64,000 bases of DNA. Origin: Rhopalosiphum padi (lineage: Eukaryota > Arthropoda > Insecta > Hemiptera > Aphididae). Under the pieces are notes generated by a model. It was given only the letters and a program-made list of their open reading frames with translations. It was not told the DNA's origin and ran no database searches. Shown here in pieces: positions 1 through 12,783 of this stretch. The stretch lies in NCBI RefSeq assembly GCF_020882245.1, contig NC_083598.1, forward strand, positions 73,351,714-73,415,713. Direction: 5' to 3'. Numbering within the stretch: the first letter of the stretch is position 1; each line of letters begins with the position of its first letter. The translations under genes and the position numbers were made by a program.

Positions 1-1015
1 ATTTTTTTTAAATATAATGACGACACCTTCTACGTGTTAAGTATATCTAATTGTTTTATGTTATGTTAAATTAATGAAAATAATTATTATTATATACTAT
101 ATTAAAATTAAAAATAACATTTTTTTTTAATCAATAATTTAAGTTAAAAAAATGAATAAAAAAAACCAAACAAAACTTCACTGTTAATTTTAACGTCAGC
201 ATTTAACTCTTTAAGTACCAAAGTTATACATAATAAACCGACTATGTTATTACATTTTTACTTTTAACCAACAATTGGATTTTTTTTTTATATTAATTTA
301 ACATATTTTATTTTAGATACATAATCAGATTATCTACATTTGAAGAGGTAAATCTATATTTTAAATTTTGTAAATAGTAATTTTAGTAGGTAACTAAGCT
401 ATAAATTTATGTAGCATCCTTGAGTTTGAAATCAACTCACAATGAAGGACTTTACACATCGGTGTCATCATATTTTCTATTAAAAAAAAAAAAATACGCT
501 TACTATAGCTAAAATGTATACATTTTTTGACTACACAATACACGATTTTATATTATGTATTTTTCATTAATATATGTATACAATTATCTTTTTATATCCC
601 TATCTACATAACTTAATCCCACAACGATTAAATATATAAAAATAATTTTTTTGAAATTACTATTCAAATAGAAAATATGTCAGAGAAATGTTTATAAAAA
701 TAATTTACACAACGACCACGCAGTTTATAAATTAGTTACGATATTAAAATGAACAAAGTGGAATAATTTAAAAATCAAATTAAATATACACCTTTCCAAT
801 TTTCTTTGTTCTGCAAATTGATGGAAGTAATTAATAATTACTAAATAATAATAAGATAGAAGTGTAGAACCTCTAAATGTTTTAACTCAGCATAAATAAT
901 AAAACATACACAACCTGAAATGGCAGTATTGCATTTTTTCATGATCCCAACTAACTAATTGTCTATATCTTTAGTACAAAAATATTCGCTGTAATTAGAA
1001 ATCAAATTTGTTTAA

Positions 1016-1427
1016 GAGTATACGTATAGTACCCACATTCGTTGTCTCCGTCTTATACACATACGATATAGCAAATTTTCGTTGAGCAGTTTCAATAGTG
1101 TGCTGTTAGTTTTGATATTAGAGTTAATTCACCAACTATAAAATTTAAAGGTAAAATTATTATCTAGAATACCACATAACCTTTTATCAATATTATTTTT
1201 AAGTTATGATAATTTTAAAAAATAAAATTAAAAGATCATAATTTAAAAATAATAATATCAATAAAAGACTACGTGGGACGCTAGATAATACATTTAAATT
1301 TTATAATTGATCAATTCACTCTAATATCAAAACTAACAGCACACTATTGAAACTGCAGAACGAAAATTTGCTATGTCATACGTGTGTAATCTGTAAGACG
1401 GAAACAACACATGCGAGTATTACGTCC
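1016..1427. mobile_element. Long-arm foldback MITE, copy A
   Basis: Two arms of roughly 150-190 bases are imperfect reverse complements. The left arm carries 'gttgtctccgtcttatacac', 'gcaaattttcgttgagcagt' and 'ttcaatagtgtgctgttagt'; the right arm carries their complements in reverse order ('actaacagcacactattgaa', 'aacgaaaatttgctatgtca', 'taagacggaaacaacacatg'). The pairing continues inward almost to the centre. There is no coding sequence, so it is non-autonomous. Copies B and C in this window share the arm sequence. Confidence 0.85.
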
Positions 1428-2733
1428 GCTGAAACTAGTAAAACTGTTTTTTAAACAAATAAACACATTAGAAAAATTACAGTTGTCAGATTTTAACTCG
1501 AGCGTAATTAATAAATATACCTACCTAATTTTATACCATACCTACATGCTAAATTGAACATTTGATTTGTTAAATATTTTTATTTCAATACCATTAATTA
1601 TAGGTGAATATACTCTGCATTGAAAATATAACTATAGCCGATGTCTTTAAATATCACAAATCGGAGTTAGTTAATTAAAAACATTAATTTTTTAACACGG
1701 ATTAAAGAAATAATATGATCGTAACTATAATATTCGATTAAAGGCGTACGTAAACGGAATATTCTCAATATTCTGCTTCAGTGTTATATTTCAAGATCTT
1801 TTAATTTTTAACTAAATAATATACCGACTTGTATATTTCTTTTATTTTTAATAAATTAAAATTTTTATTAATTCGTAAGTAAATTAATTTAAATTAATTA
1901 ATAAAAATTTACTGTAGTAAATATTTTTATTTTCATAAAATCCTTATAGCAATTTAAAAAAATAGATACGACACGTGTTTTGAAAACAAGAGACATCATT
2001 TTGTAATAACGGCAATAGCATTCATAAATATAAATGTAAGATTAGGTTAAATAATTATAAAACGATAATGGTTTTTAGTTTTTTACATCGTCGTACCTTA
2101 ATGTTTATAAAATTTATCATAAGACCAAAGGTAAATTATCTTAAATCGTGGTACTAAATTATCAACTTTCGGGAATATACGAGTATATATATATATTCAT
2201 TACAAAACTATACTTAGAAGTTAAAATAAAATAGATTTCAATATTATAATTAAAAAAAAAAACAAGAAACTCAAAATATTATATTAAGGCTGGAACTATA
2301 AAATATATCAGAGTAATTAATTACAATTGTCAATAAATATTTTTGAATATTATTATAGTAATTACATAGCTACCAACGTCCAACACCCACTAGTTAAACA
2401 AAATTATGGCTAATGGGCATTATAAATATAACCTTGTACTAAATTTTCATTCTTAGCACCTAATTTTACAAAGTTATAAATGATTTTTGAAGAAAACTAA
2501 TATAACAATAATTCTAAAATTAAAATATTGATACATATTCAATATAATAAACAGTAACAAAAAATAATCCTAACTGCATTTACCTATATTAGGAAAATAG
2601 CTATAAGAAATTAGATTAATATAATATTAAATTAGTATTTTAAAATGGAGAAAACTATGTTTCAATATACTTTTATGCTCACTCTTTCTGGCCGAGGCGG
2701 GGCTCGAGGTAACAAGAGCACAAGAGTGTAGAA

Positions 2734-2926
2734 CAGTAGTTTTCAACCTTTTTAACCATGCACAACTTCATCTCCTACAAAATTTTCGTGGCACACCAAT
2801 CCATATAATATGTGAAGCATATTTAATATATACAATATATATATAAATACATATTAATAAAACTATTAATAGATTTTTCGTGGTACACTACTTGTGCGCT
2901 CACGGCACACCGGTTGAAAACCACTG
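2734..2926. mobile_element. hAT-like MITE with perfect 8-bp target duplication
   Basis: A 193-bp element starts CAGTAGTTTTCAACC and ends GGTTGAAAACCACTG, giving 15-bp terminal inverted repeats with one mismatch. It is flanked on both sides by the same 8 bases, gtgtagaa (2726-2733 and 2927-2934). An 8-bp duplication with CA..TG ends is typical of hAT transposons (established knowledge). It has no open frame, so it is a non-autonomous copy. It sits in the syntaxin intron. Confidence 0.88.
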
Positions 2927-5368
2927 GTGTAGAACAATAAGTTAGATTATGTATTTCGCCCACGAGGTGAGGCGAATCCAGTCAGTTTATGGTCACGAGA
3001 TACATAGCAAGTGTGTAGAGGTAGCATAGAATCAAAAAAAAATTAACTGTGACTTGTGAGTTGCCTTAAAAAATAACGAACATCATGGTAAAGAAATATA
3101 ATAGGTTAGGTATATATAGTAAATTGAGTAAAACCAACAAAACACCAATTTTCATAAAAAAAAATAAATGAAATTCACGATTATCAATGAATTTGTGATA
3201 AATAATTCTGAGATCTCGTTTGGATATTTTATATTTTATTTATATTGCTATTAGTAATTTATTTTTCAAATAGTGATACAGTAACTAGGTTATATTTATT
3301 TTTGACAAACAATACTAAAAATATTGTTTGACCTTTTTAACATCGTAACTCAAAGCCATCATAAAAAAAAAAATTGAACATTTAAATTTTTAACATCATC
3401 TTGTAATACAAGAAACTAACTTACTTCAATCGCTTATAAAAAATTACTATAATATACACATTTTTAATTAATTTTCAGAAATTAACTCTTAAAACATTTT
3501 ATATCAAAGTTTCAAACCTAGGTGATAAAATAAAATATTTATGAATTTTTAATTATTTGCAATTTTAATACATTTTGTAAAATTTTGAACTTTTATGGCT
3601 TGTAAAAAAAATTGTGATTATGTATTTAAAATATTTTTATTTGTTATAAGAACAAATAACAAGAAAGTTTTCTATAAATTTTCAGTTTTTTACTTTGAAC
3701 CATCTTATAATATAGGTATGTCAAATATTTATGAATAGCGCAAAAACCGTCAAAATATTGATAATTGTATTATATTTGGTAATATAAAAATAAAATTGGA
3801 TATTCATACCCACAAGCACAAATTAAATTCAATTTGCTACTAGGAACCATACTTGAAGTTAAAGATCGAATCTATTTATTGATGTTTTTCTACTTATTAA
3901 AAAGTATAGATAAAAATTTAAAAAAACAAACTTAATTGAAATCCAATATCTTGACCAATACATTTATTACTTCACTCTGAATCTAAAATGTATTTTTTTT
4001 TTTTTTTTTTTTTTTTAAGTTAAATCCATTTTAATTATATTATTCTAATAAATATTTTTCAAAAATAGAGATGTTTAATTTGTATACTTAAACTGCAAAC
4101 TGTGTCAATAAGATATAATAGGATATAATTTATTTTTATTTTTAGAAAACATTATTTAAGTCAAAACTTTAAAGTATTAAACAGAAGACAGTAAAATAAA
4201 AGGTATAAGTAAAAATATCATATTAAAAGTAAACTTTAAATATATATACGAACTAGAAATTATTGATTATACATATTTTTTATTAAGCTTGACAATCATG
4301 CTAATAATATTATTTAAAAAAATTATAATTACAATATACGATCGCCGTTTTTCAATAATTTAAATGTTTTAATTCAAAATAATTATAGCATACTTAATAC
4401 CCTATAACCAGGCCGGATTGGTCCACTCAATACAAAAAATAATAGTTGAAACAAATGTTGATAAGAAAACACAATGAAAAAGAAATAGCATCACTAAATT
4501 GTGTTTAGAACATTTTATGTATTATTTGTATTATTAATGTAATTATAAAAGAGAATATTAAGCAAAAGTTATAAACAAAACAAAAACTAATTAGATATTT
4601 CAACTAAAACTTCAATTTTTTATTTTACAACTATTATGTTTGTTTAACAAGAATCTCTATTCTTTGTTTAGGCTAGACAGAGAGAAAATAATGGTCATTT
4701 TTTCTTAAAATCGTATCCTGCCTGGATAAAGAGGTCACAAGTGGCCAAGTTTGAGCTGGAACACTACACTTTGGCACTACCTCTTTATTATGATTGGTTA
4801 CTTATAATAGTATAAATATTAAATAAAACAATACTAAATATTTTTCTTAATAAATTTTATATTAAAGCTTTATTACCTACAAATATTAATAAACAATTCA
4901 TATAGCTATAAGACTTGTTTACTTGAAACTTATTATGGTTTAATATATTCAAAGTAATTTTATTTCAGTACACGTTAAAAATCTATGTAAAATAATATTT
5001 ATTCATTTATATCATTTCTTTCACTTTTAAACATCAAACTTTGAAGAATTTTCAAAATGTAATAGTCCCAATAGACAATTATAATATATCCTTAAAAAAA
5101 TCAATAAAAACTACTTTAAAATAAACAACTCAAATATTTGATTTTTCTATTAATTTTCAAATTTGAGTTTTAAGCTTAATACTTATATTATTATAACATG
5201 GCATAATTAATTTTTTGATAAAAAATGTTACAAGTTTGATTTCTGCAGTTCAGTATATAAATCCTCAACAAATATTTCAATATTAATTTATATTACATTG
5301 TTGTAAGATGTTGAAAGAAAATCAAAACTTAAATTATTAATTATTTATTATAAATTAAGTTATATTAC

Positions 5369-8300
5369 TTTCATCAGTCTGAGGAGCAGATAAAATTGCA
5401 CTATGTTTTTTCTTCACTTCTTCCACATTTGCTTGAATCTTATCTATCATCCCTCGGATACCCTCCACCTATAACAAATAGTTTTGAATGTTTTAACAAA
5501 TGTACACTAATCTTATATAATAAATATATACTAATAGAACTAAATTAGATATTTTAAAAATAACCTCAAGCTTAAAATCGCACAATAAGGGTCTGTAAAT
5601 TGATTTCATTGTAGTAAACTTCTAATTTTTATCACACAAAAATGAACATTTTCTTAGCAGAATAACTTACAAACTGATACAATTATCTATACTAATTAAA
5701 AAAGTTTTATCTGTAAACAGGTTTATCTTTTATTTGACTAACTAATATTATCATGAAGTACTTATATAAAACATAGTTTTGAAGATTTTAATGAGTATTG
5801 AACTACTTCATTTATATATTAAAAATTAAGAATATTCATTTTTATACCTTAGTAATAATTATTTTGTCAAAATTAAATCAGTAAATAAATCATTAATGTA
5901 TATTATAATTTAAATTGTTAAATTTTAACTTTTTATTAACAATTACTATTGTCATACAAATTAATACTTCATGATACAACTATACAAGTAAGTATCTAAT
6001 TAATACATATTATAACATAACATAGTTATTCGTAGATTATAAAAGTATCAATTAACTAATTACATTTTATTTTATAAATATATAAAATAGAAATATGGTT
6101 AAATTAATAAGTCTTAAATTTATCTCAGAAAATTAATTTTAGTAGTTACTTTTTTTACAGTAAGTCTAAGAAAATTTTAGAAATTACAATTGGCTATATT
6201 TGCAATTTAAAATTAAATAATTTTTATAATATATAATCATTATGTTTAACACCTTGAACAACACCCTTGATCAACAACTATGACATTAACTTCATCAGAC
6301 ATCAAGGCAATGCTTTTATTTTTAAATGTGACTATTCAGTGGTTTTTAGCGTTACGCTAGAGCCAACATCAACACACAGTTTCTGATACATGAGCAATAC
6401 CCATAAAATACTATAAGACATTCAACTAGTTAAATTAATATAAATATTTAAAAAAAGTATTGTTTATATTATTTTATTTGTTTTATCTTTTTGATTACAC
6501 ATAATTATGCAACATAGCAAGTTTTTGTTTAGTAAAACCAATTGTGAGTTTTTGGTTTAAGAGGGTGTTACACCCGCATGTGTTGTCTCAGTCTTACAAG
6601 TGCGCATCAAAGCATGATTTACGCTCAGCAGATCACATTTAGCTCCATTAGTTTAAAAATTGAAGTGAATTGCCATATTATAAAACTTGATGGTAAAAAC
6701 ATTACCTGAGTTTGTATGTTGGTTTTTATGAGTTTTATTTTTTAGCAAGCTATGCATATATAATATAGCGTAAATTAAAAATGGTCATAACTCACTTAAA
6801 AACTGAACAATTGTAAAAAACCAACATACAAACACAGATAATGTTCTTAACATCAAGTTTCATAATAGATTAATTCACTCTAATTTTTAAACCAACGGAG
6901 CTAAATGTTATCTGCTGAGCGTAAATTATGTTTTGATGCACACTTATAAGACCGAAACAACATATGCGGGTGTTGAGTCCTTTTAATATGTAAATTTTAA
7001 AATAAAAATATCAATATAAGCCTAGAGGTGTTCTAGAAAATATTCTCACCTTTAAGTTTAGTATTAGGTCAATTCATCTCAATATTAAAGCTAACACAAT
7101 TGGTTTTGCCGAACACAATTGTTGTATGTTGAGTAAAGGTTGTAGAAAAAAACAAATACTGTACTGATCCTTTTAAAATAAATAATATATACAAATAATG
7201 TATTTAATGTTTATAATAGTAAACTATTAAGTATAAATTCATTATTAAACTTGATATTAATATTTTATTTATTAATCACTTTACCAAGTTTAAATTTCTA
7301 GTATTTTGCTCTTTAAATAATACTTATTAGCGGCATTGAACAGAAAAACTTAAATTGCTCTGAATAACCAATGGCTATAGTTTAAAAGATTTAGATATAT
7401 CTATAGTTAAAAATGTATTAATTTCAATAAATACTACAAGACCATTAAATTTGGCAATACTATAAATTAAGATGAAGTATTATTTGTTTCAAATAAATCA
7501 AATTTAATAAGAAAAAACCAAGTAATAAGTGAAATAAATCATGGTCCATTTTTAAAAATTAAATCATTGTCCATAATTAACTTTATTTAGCTCAACTTTT
7601 ATAAATTATAATGATGTGAAATATATTTTTAATTATTATAATAATATTATATTATACAACATTGGCTTATAAAGTATTAAAAATTTAAAGAATGTCAATA
7701 ATATATTTATTGATATTTACTATTAAGTGTTAGTACAAAATAATTTTAAATTTTGAATTGTTTAATCCTTTGATTTTATAACCAACCTAATTTTTTTTAA
7801 TTTTAAATACTTAATTTAAAACTAAAATGTTAGTTCACAAGTAGCAAAAATATTATTTTTAACAAATAATAAATAATAAATTTGAAATTGTTTTTAACAC
7901 GTTCAAGTAGGCGTACATTTCAGAAGTCAGGCGCTACCAGCCGCATAAATATTGATAATATTATACACTCATGAAGACTAGGCAAATTATAAACATAAAA
8001 ATGCTGGAAAATCAAAACAAGCTGTTTATTGTTGTTCTAAATGTTCTAATAGTTATACTGAATGGCCATACTAAGTAAAATAATCGATCACAACCAGCCA
8101 AATATTTTAAATAGTGAATAAAAGTAATTGTCCTATGACGACTACGGGTCGTCATCGGCTTGTAATGCTCGACATCGAATGACGACTACGCGTTGTCATC
8201 GGAACTGAACGTGTTAACCAATAACTGTTTATAATACTTACAAACTATATCATATTTATACAAACGTGGCATACATTACATTATTGAAATTGAAGCACAG

Positions 8301-10488
8301 GATATGAACTTCAATTAATTTTTTTATTTATAAATTATAATTTATAAGATAAATAGATTTTTAAGTTTAATAATGATCTACTTTGATTTATTGTTTTCAT
8401 TTTCTATAGTCAAAATATTTACCTCTTCAAAAAATTTATCCATAAATCCAGCTCCTGATCCATCTTGTCGGCCCTCCAAATTGACAGCCACATCATCGGT
8501 GCCTCCTTCTTCATCATCACTTTGAGCCTAAAATAAATATAATTTATAAGTACAGTATTTAATAAAAACAACTTATGAAATTTAAAGAAAATAACTATTA
8601 ATTAAATTGACATTTTTTAAGCAATTTCAGAAAGTAGTAAATGTAAGTTGATAAAAGCTAACATATAATTTTATTCTTTAAATATTTGTAATTCAGTTTA
8701 TATAATTAGAAAATATTGCATATATTTAATATAAATCCAAATCACTAAGGTCTTAATAAAATAGTGAGTAATCATAGAATGGTAATAGAACTAGTATATA
8801 CATAAAGAAGTTGTTTTGGATCAAAATTGTAGGTTTTTTTTATAATTATTACTTATTACAAATACTAGGTAACTCGGTATAATAATTTATTATATAAATA
8901 TAGTGCAAGCAAAAATAAATATTTTAAATTTTAAAAGGATTTATAAATAGAAAAAAATTATACCTTTTATAAATTGATGGTTATAATGAAAATAAAAACG
9001 TTTATATAGTTTAAAATATTGAATATTTTGCTATCAAAAAGTTAAAATATCCCCAAAACTTTTTTTGGCACTTGTTTGTTATCACCACTACCATTCCATA
9101 TAAAATGTATCACCCTGGCACTGGATAACCAACCATAGTAGAATATTTTTTGTATACCGTTACAAAACTTTCATATGATTATAAATAATAATAATAAATA
9201 ATTTAAAATTAATCGTAGACATAGTGAATAATTAATATTTCACATTTGTTACAAATATAAAAATAAGAGTTTCATGCCCATTATATTCAATTCTTAAATA
9301 TCACACATATTATTTATTAAACGATAATTTTTGTAGTAAAAATTGAATGTCAGTACACTAATTGAATGGAAATAACTCATTAAAATTAATTTTTAACAAA
9401 ATTTTAAAATAAGCTGATAACATTTATATAAGATAGATATGCACTTTAAACTGCACATACAATATTTAGCAATAAACTGACAACATACTAACATGATTAA
9501 AATATAGTAAAATTGAATTTCAAATATTATTAGTATTTACCTTTTTCCCACAAACAGATCATATAATAGATTAACCTACTCGTGTGTGATAGAGATACAC
9601 AGAAATATTTTTTTTTGTAAACATGTTATCTGGTGGCAGAGTGATTAATTTAATAAAAATTGGTAGCAGGAAAAAAATAAACAAGTACCTTTTATAAGTA
9701 CTTACACCCATCATAAAGTTAATATTTAAAAAAATACTGTTCATTTCAACTATCTGAGTAAAATTATGACTGGTTTTTAGTTTTTAGTTGGCTACCTAAG
9801 TTTAGTACTTTAGTAGGGTCATTATAATATAATATATTGTCTTTTAATAGTTCAGAACTAAAAACTACTAATACCTTTATTTCATTTACTACTACAGTAA
9901 TAACCATACATAATATAATGATCATGAACCTGATTATTACATTGTTATTGAATGATTAGGAATAATATTTTGAAGAAATAATTAAAATATTTTAATAATT
10001 TTTCATCATTAAAGAAATATTAAACATCATTGACAATATATAAACATTATATTATTTAATAGGTAGGAAATCATTAATCATTATAAATTAAACATGGGTA
10101 TATACAAAACAACATAGGTCTAGTCATAGGTTCATTCACTCATTAATTTTTAACTAACTAGGTACTTGGCTACCTAATTAGAATAAAATAATTCAAATAC
10201 ATAGGTAGCAGATAGTAGTTATCTACAATAAAAAGTATACATCAATTTTACGTATACTCATTCTCAAAATTGAGTGCTTCTATCGCACGTCTAAGTAACA
10301 GTCTGATAACCATAAGTATTAAGTTAAATAGGCAAATCGATGTTAGATTTTAAGTTGTTGATAATGATAAAACTCTTGTACTAGATGTACACGGTTAAGA
10401 ATGTTTATAACGTAAAATTGCCACCAATATCAAAAATATTTTTTTTAAATCATACCGCTTTTAAAGCCGCTAGCCTGTCTTTAGCCAT
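5369..10488 (-). CDS. Syx1A: Syntaxin-1A, 5' part (exons 1-3)
   Basis: Plasma-membrane t-SNARE that pairs with SNAP-25 and synaptobrevin to drive synaptic vesicle fusion. Three coding exons are visible, read right to left: 10488-10456, 8527-8423 and 5468-5369, with GT donors and AG acceptors and continuous phase. Exon 1 encodes MAKDRLAALKA, exon 2 an acidic stretch starting AQSDDEEGG and ending GFMDKFFEE, and exon 3 starts VEGIRGMIDKIQANVEE and ends APQTDE. Exon 3 is the start of helix Ha of the Habc regulatory domain and matches animal syntaxin-1 nearly residue for residue (family knowledge). Exon 3 ends after one base of the next codon, so the rest of Habc, the SNARE motif and the membrane anchor must lie beyond the left edge; I found no further exon in 1-5368. 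The start is the first ATG, in the expected family context. Introns are about 1.9 and 3.0 kb and hold mobile elements. Confidence 0.93.
6561..6984. mobile_element. Long-arm foldback MITE, copy B
   Basis: Same family as copies A and C. The left arm reads 'cacccgcatgtgttgtctca' and then 'agatcacatttagctccatt'; the right arm has the complements 'ctaaatgttatctgctgagc' and 'gaccgaaacaacatatgcgg'. Inner segments such as 'tttgtatgttggttttta' at about 6712 and 'aaaaaccaacatacaaa' at about 6817 also pair, so the element is close to a complete hairpin. Non-coding, in syntaxin intron 2. Confidence 0.85.
7035..7135. mobile_element. Fragment of the foldback MITE family
   Basis: Contains 'aggtcaattcatctcaatat' and 'taaagctaacacaattgg', resembling the right inner arm of copies A and C ('caattcactctaatat..aactaa'). 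No matching opposite arm was seen, so this looks like a truncated or decayed copy just next to copy B. Confidence 0.5.
7898..8213. mobile_element. piggyBac-like MITE flanked by TTAA
   Basis: The element begins ttaa-CACGTTCAAG and ends CTGAACGTG-ttaa, so an 8-bp inverted terminal repeat (CACGTTCA) is bracketed by TTAA on each side, the target of the piggyBac family (established knowledge). The right half carries two imperfect 23-base direct copies of a 'tgacgactacg..tcatcgg' unit (near 8137 and 8180). No transposase is encoded. In syntaxin intron 2. Confidence 0.65.
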
Positions 10489-11266
10489 TATTTACAGTAT
10501 GGAAACGCGAAATAGATACACAGACTAGCCGAAAACGATTGGGTCTCATAAACGCGTCATTTGGTAAAAACGGTGAAACAGACACAAGTATAAATAACAC
10601 TATAATAAAAATTAAAAAAATAACCGAGAAAAACGATAAAAAATTAACTTTTATAATATTAAACTCCGAACGTGCGGAAAACTCGAAAAAGGGACGAGAT
10701 AAAAATCAATACATACTTCCTAACTACAGCACTGTCAGCGGCAGACCTGCGAGTGAAATATTGCGCGGCTGCGCGTACCGTGGACCAAAAAACGAATCTA
10801 TACCAGTCTAGCCAACGCAAAAAGTTAGCGCCTTTCGATAATATTGATTAACATTTTCAATATATTTTATTATTTCGCCTCATATTGTTATTTGTAATTA
10901 TATATTATTATAATAAGTTTTATTGTAAAAGTTAAAGTAGTGTATATAGTATAATATATATTATATAACAACTACGTTTCAAAAGAATTTTTTTTTTGGG
11001 GGAATTGTTTATTATTTAGTCTATACAAATGAATAAAATAAGTAAATGATAATGATATGATGAAATATAATATTGAAAGTTGGCTTGAATAGACTAGAAA
11101 ATGGAAACCGTCCAGCAACAGTACCTCCTGATTAATTTGATGGATTTTGAGGAGAAAATGTTTTTCTATTATTTTTATTTAAATAAGAATGTCTCTTTTC
11201 CATTTTCTTTTAAGTCTTCTTGGTGGGTTATTAGAAATGGTAATTAATGACATAGGTACGACCAGG

Positions 11267-11428
11267 CCCGTATACAAAATACAATTTCGTGTGGAGGGGG
11301 GTTACAAAATATAGCAATAAAAAATTGTACCACAACATAAAATAAAACAATTTCTTCCTCGTTACTCAAAATTATTACGGGGGGGGGTAAACCCCGAAAC
11401 CTCCTCCCCTGTTTACGTGCCCGACATA
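11267..11428. repeat. G-run dispersed repeat, copy 1
   Basis: Bounded by 'ggcccgtatacaaaatac' and the opposing 'tgtttacgtgccc', which form imperfect inverted ends, with runs of G and C inside ('acgggggggggtaaacccc'). The reverse complement of its right part resembles the sequence at 33092-33160 ('cccatatacaggggggttgg' followed by 'ttaggggttcaaactccc'). It is probably a short non-autonomous DNA transposon; the class is uncertain. Confidence 0.5.
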
Positions 11429-12763
11429 CCAGCCTGTATACCTAACCTAACCTGGGTACAACAGATTATTGAGTTCTGGTTTAAATAGTTTGTAATGAAA
11501 TTTTTTGTAGTCTTGAATTGCTACTTCATTTACTATTGTGATTTATCGCTATGTAGAACATTTATAATTTATTATATGTTCCATCGGACTCCAACGATTT
11601 GTCTAAGACTTTGGATTGAACGGCTTATTGGCCTTGTCTTATGTTAGACTGTTAAGAGTGTTTAGCTTGGCCCCAGATCTGAATGCTATATGACCAAAGG
11701 GCAAAAGAAATTAACAAAATATTTATTACACCTAAATAATTTAATATAATAGATACCTACTTACGTAGTCGTAAATATACTTTGTTGCTTTAATAGAACA
11801 CAGAACACGCAACAACATGTTAAAATCGTTAGGACATTTTATAATTTTTATACTATAAATTTACTGCACTATACGAATTTAGTCTTATTCGTTTATAGTA
11901 TATACCTTTATTTTTAAATTAATGAATTTCAATAAACATTTTATAATAGTAACAACAACAAAAATAGGTTTTTTGCAATAGATATTAGATACTAACTGAA
12001 CTAGAATATAGTAATAGTCTTAACAAATATTTAAATACGTATATATTGTGAAGAAAATATTACTTAACTAAAATTCAATCCAAATAAGTAATAATGACTA
12101 AACAACTAAAATAATTTAACTAAATACATTTAGTACATTCAACAATAATTTATGTTATCACATAATATGTAACTTTAAATTATAGTTTATAGTTGATTCA
12201 ACCATAAAAATTGTTAAACCAGCTATTTAGTTTTTTCCGTGATATGTAACTGAAAACCGAAAAGACGACTGTAATAAAACCTACAGTACTTAATACAATT
12301 TAAGGTAAAGATAATTAGAGATGACTAAAGATTAGATAATAAAGTCGAAATAAAAACCTACCCAACATGTCATAATTATAAAAACGATACAGATAACACG
12401 TACATTCGTTGTCCAATATCCCCGTATCTAACGTGGACCTAGTGTAGAACTGCAAAACATGTAGAATTACCTAACCGAATTATTAGCACCGAATATTTTT
12501 ATTGAATTCTATGTATATCTATATAAAAATCAAGATTCAAACGAATGCCTTATGTCATCGAAAAATCTTGGTTCACTGTTCACTCATATACATTTTAAAT
12601 ACTTGCAGTAATATTATATAGGTATCCACCACTTACCTCTTACCTATACATTGGTCATACTATAATTTAATAATTTTATACTATGAACTTCATAGTATTT
12701 ATACCTAATCAGTATCACGCTACTGCACCCACATACCTACTTACCCACCCGCCCAATTTTCAA

Positions 12764-12783
12764 GGTAGTTCAATTGAACTACC
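12764..12783. repeat. Perfect 20-base palindrome
   Basis: ggtagttcaattgaactacc reads the same on both strands. It is followed by 'gttcggcgccactg', whose reverse complement CAGTGGCGCC looks like a hAT-type end, so the palindrome may be part of a transposon remnant whose other end I cannot place. Confidence 0.7.

Larger units (their letters stand above)
1..5368. other. Intron of syntaxin-1A, no further exon seen
   Basis: AT-rich sequence lying downstream of syntaxin exon 3 on the minus strand, so it should be intron. It contains one foldback element, one hAT-like MITE and a 24-base T run at 3993-4016. I saw no syntaxin-like exon or other coding signal on either strand. Confidence 0.6.

Noticed and set aside
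4409..4724. Possible hAT element between 'caggccggattgg' and 'atcctgcctg'
   Set aside because: The inverted ends match over only about 8 of 11 positions and the flanks show no 8-bp duplication.
10539..10811. 90-codon plus-strand open frame upstream of syntaxin
   Set aside because: Lys/Asn/Ile-rich with no domain; it overlaps the probable syntaxin promoter/5' UTR on the opposite strand and lacks splice or family support.
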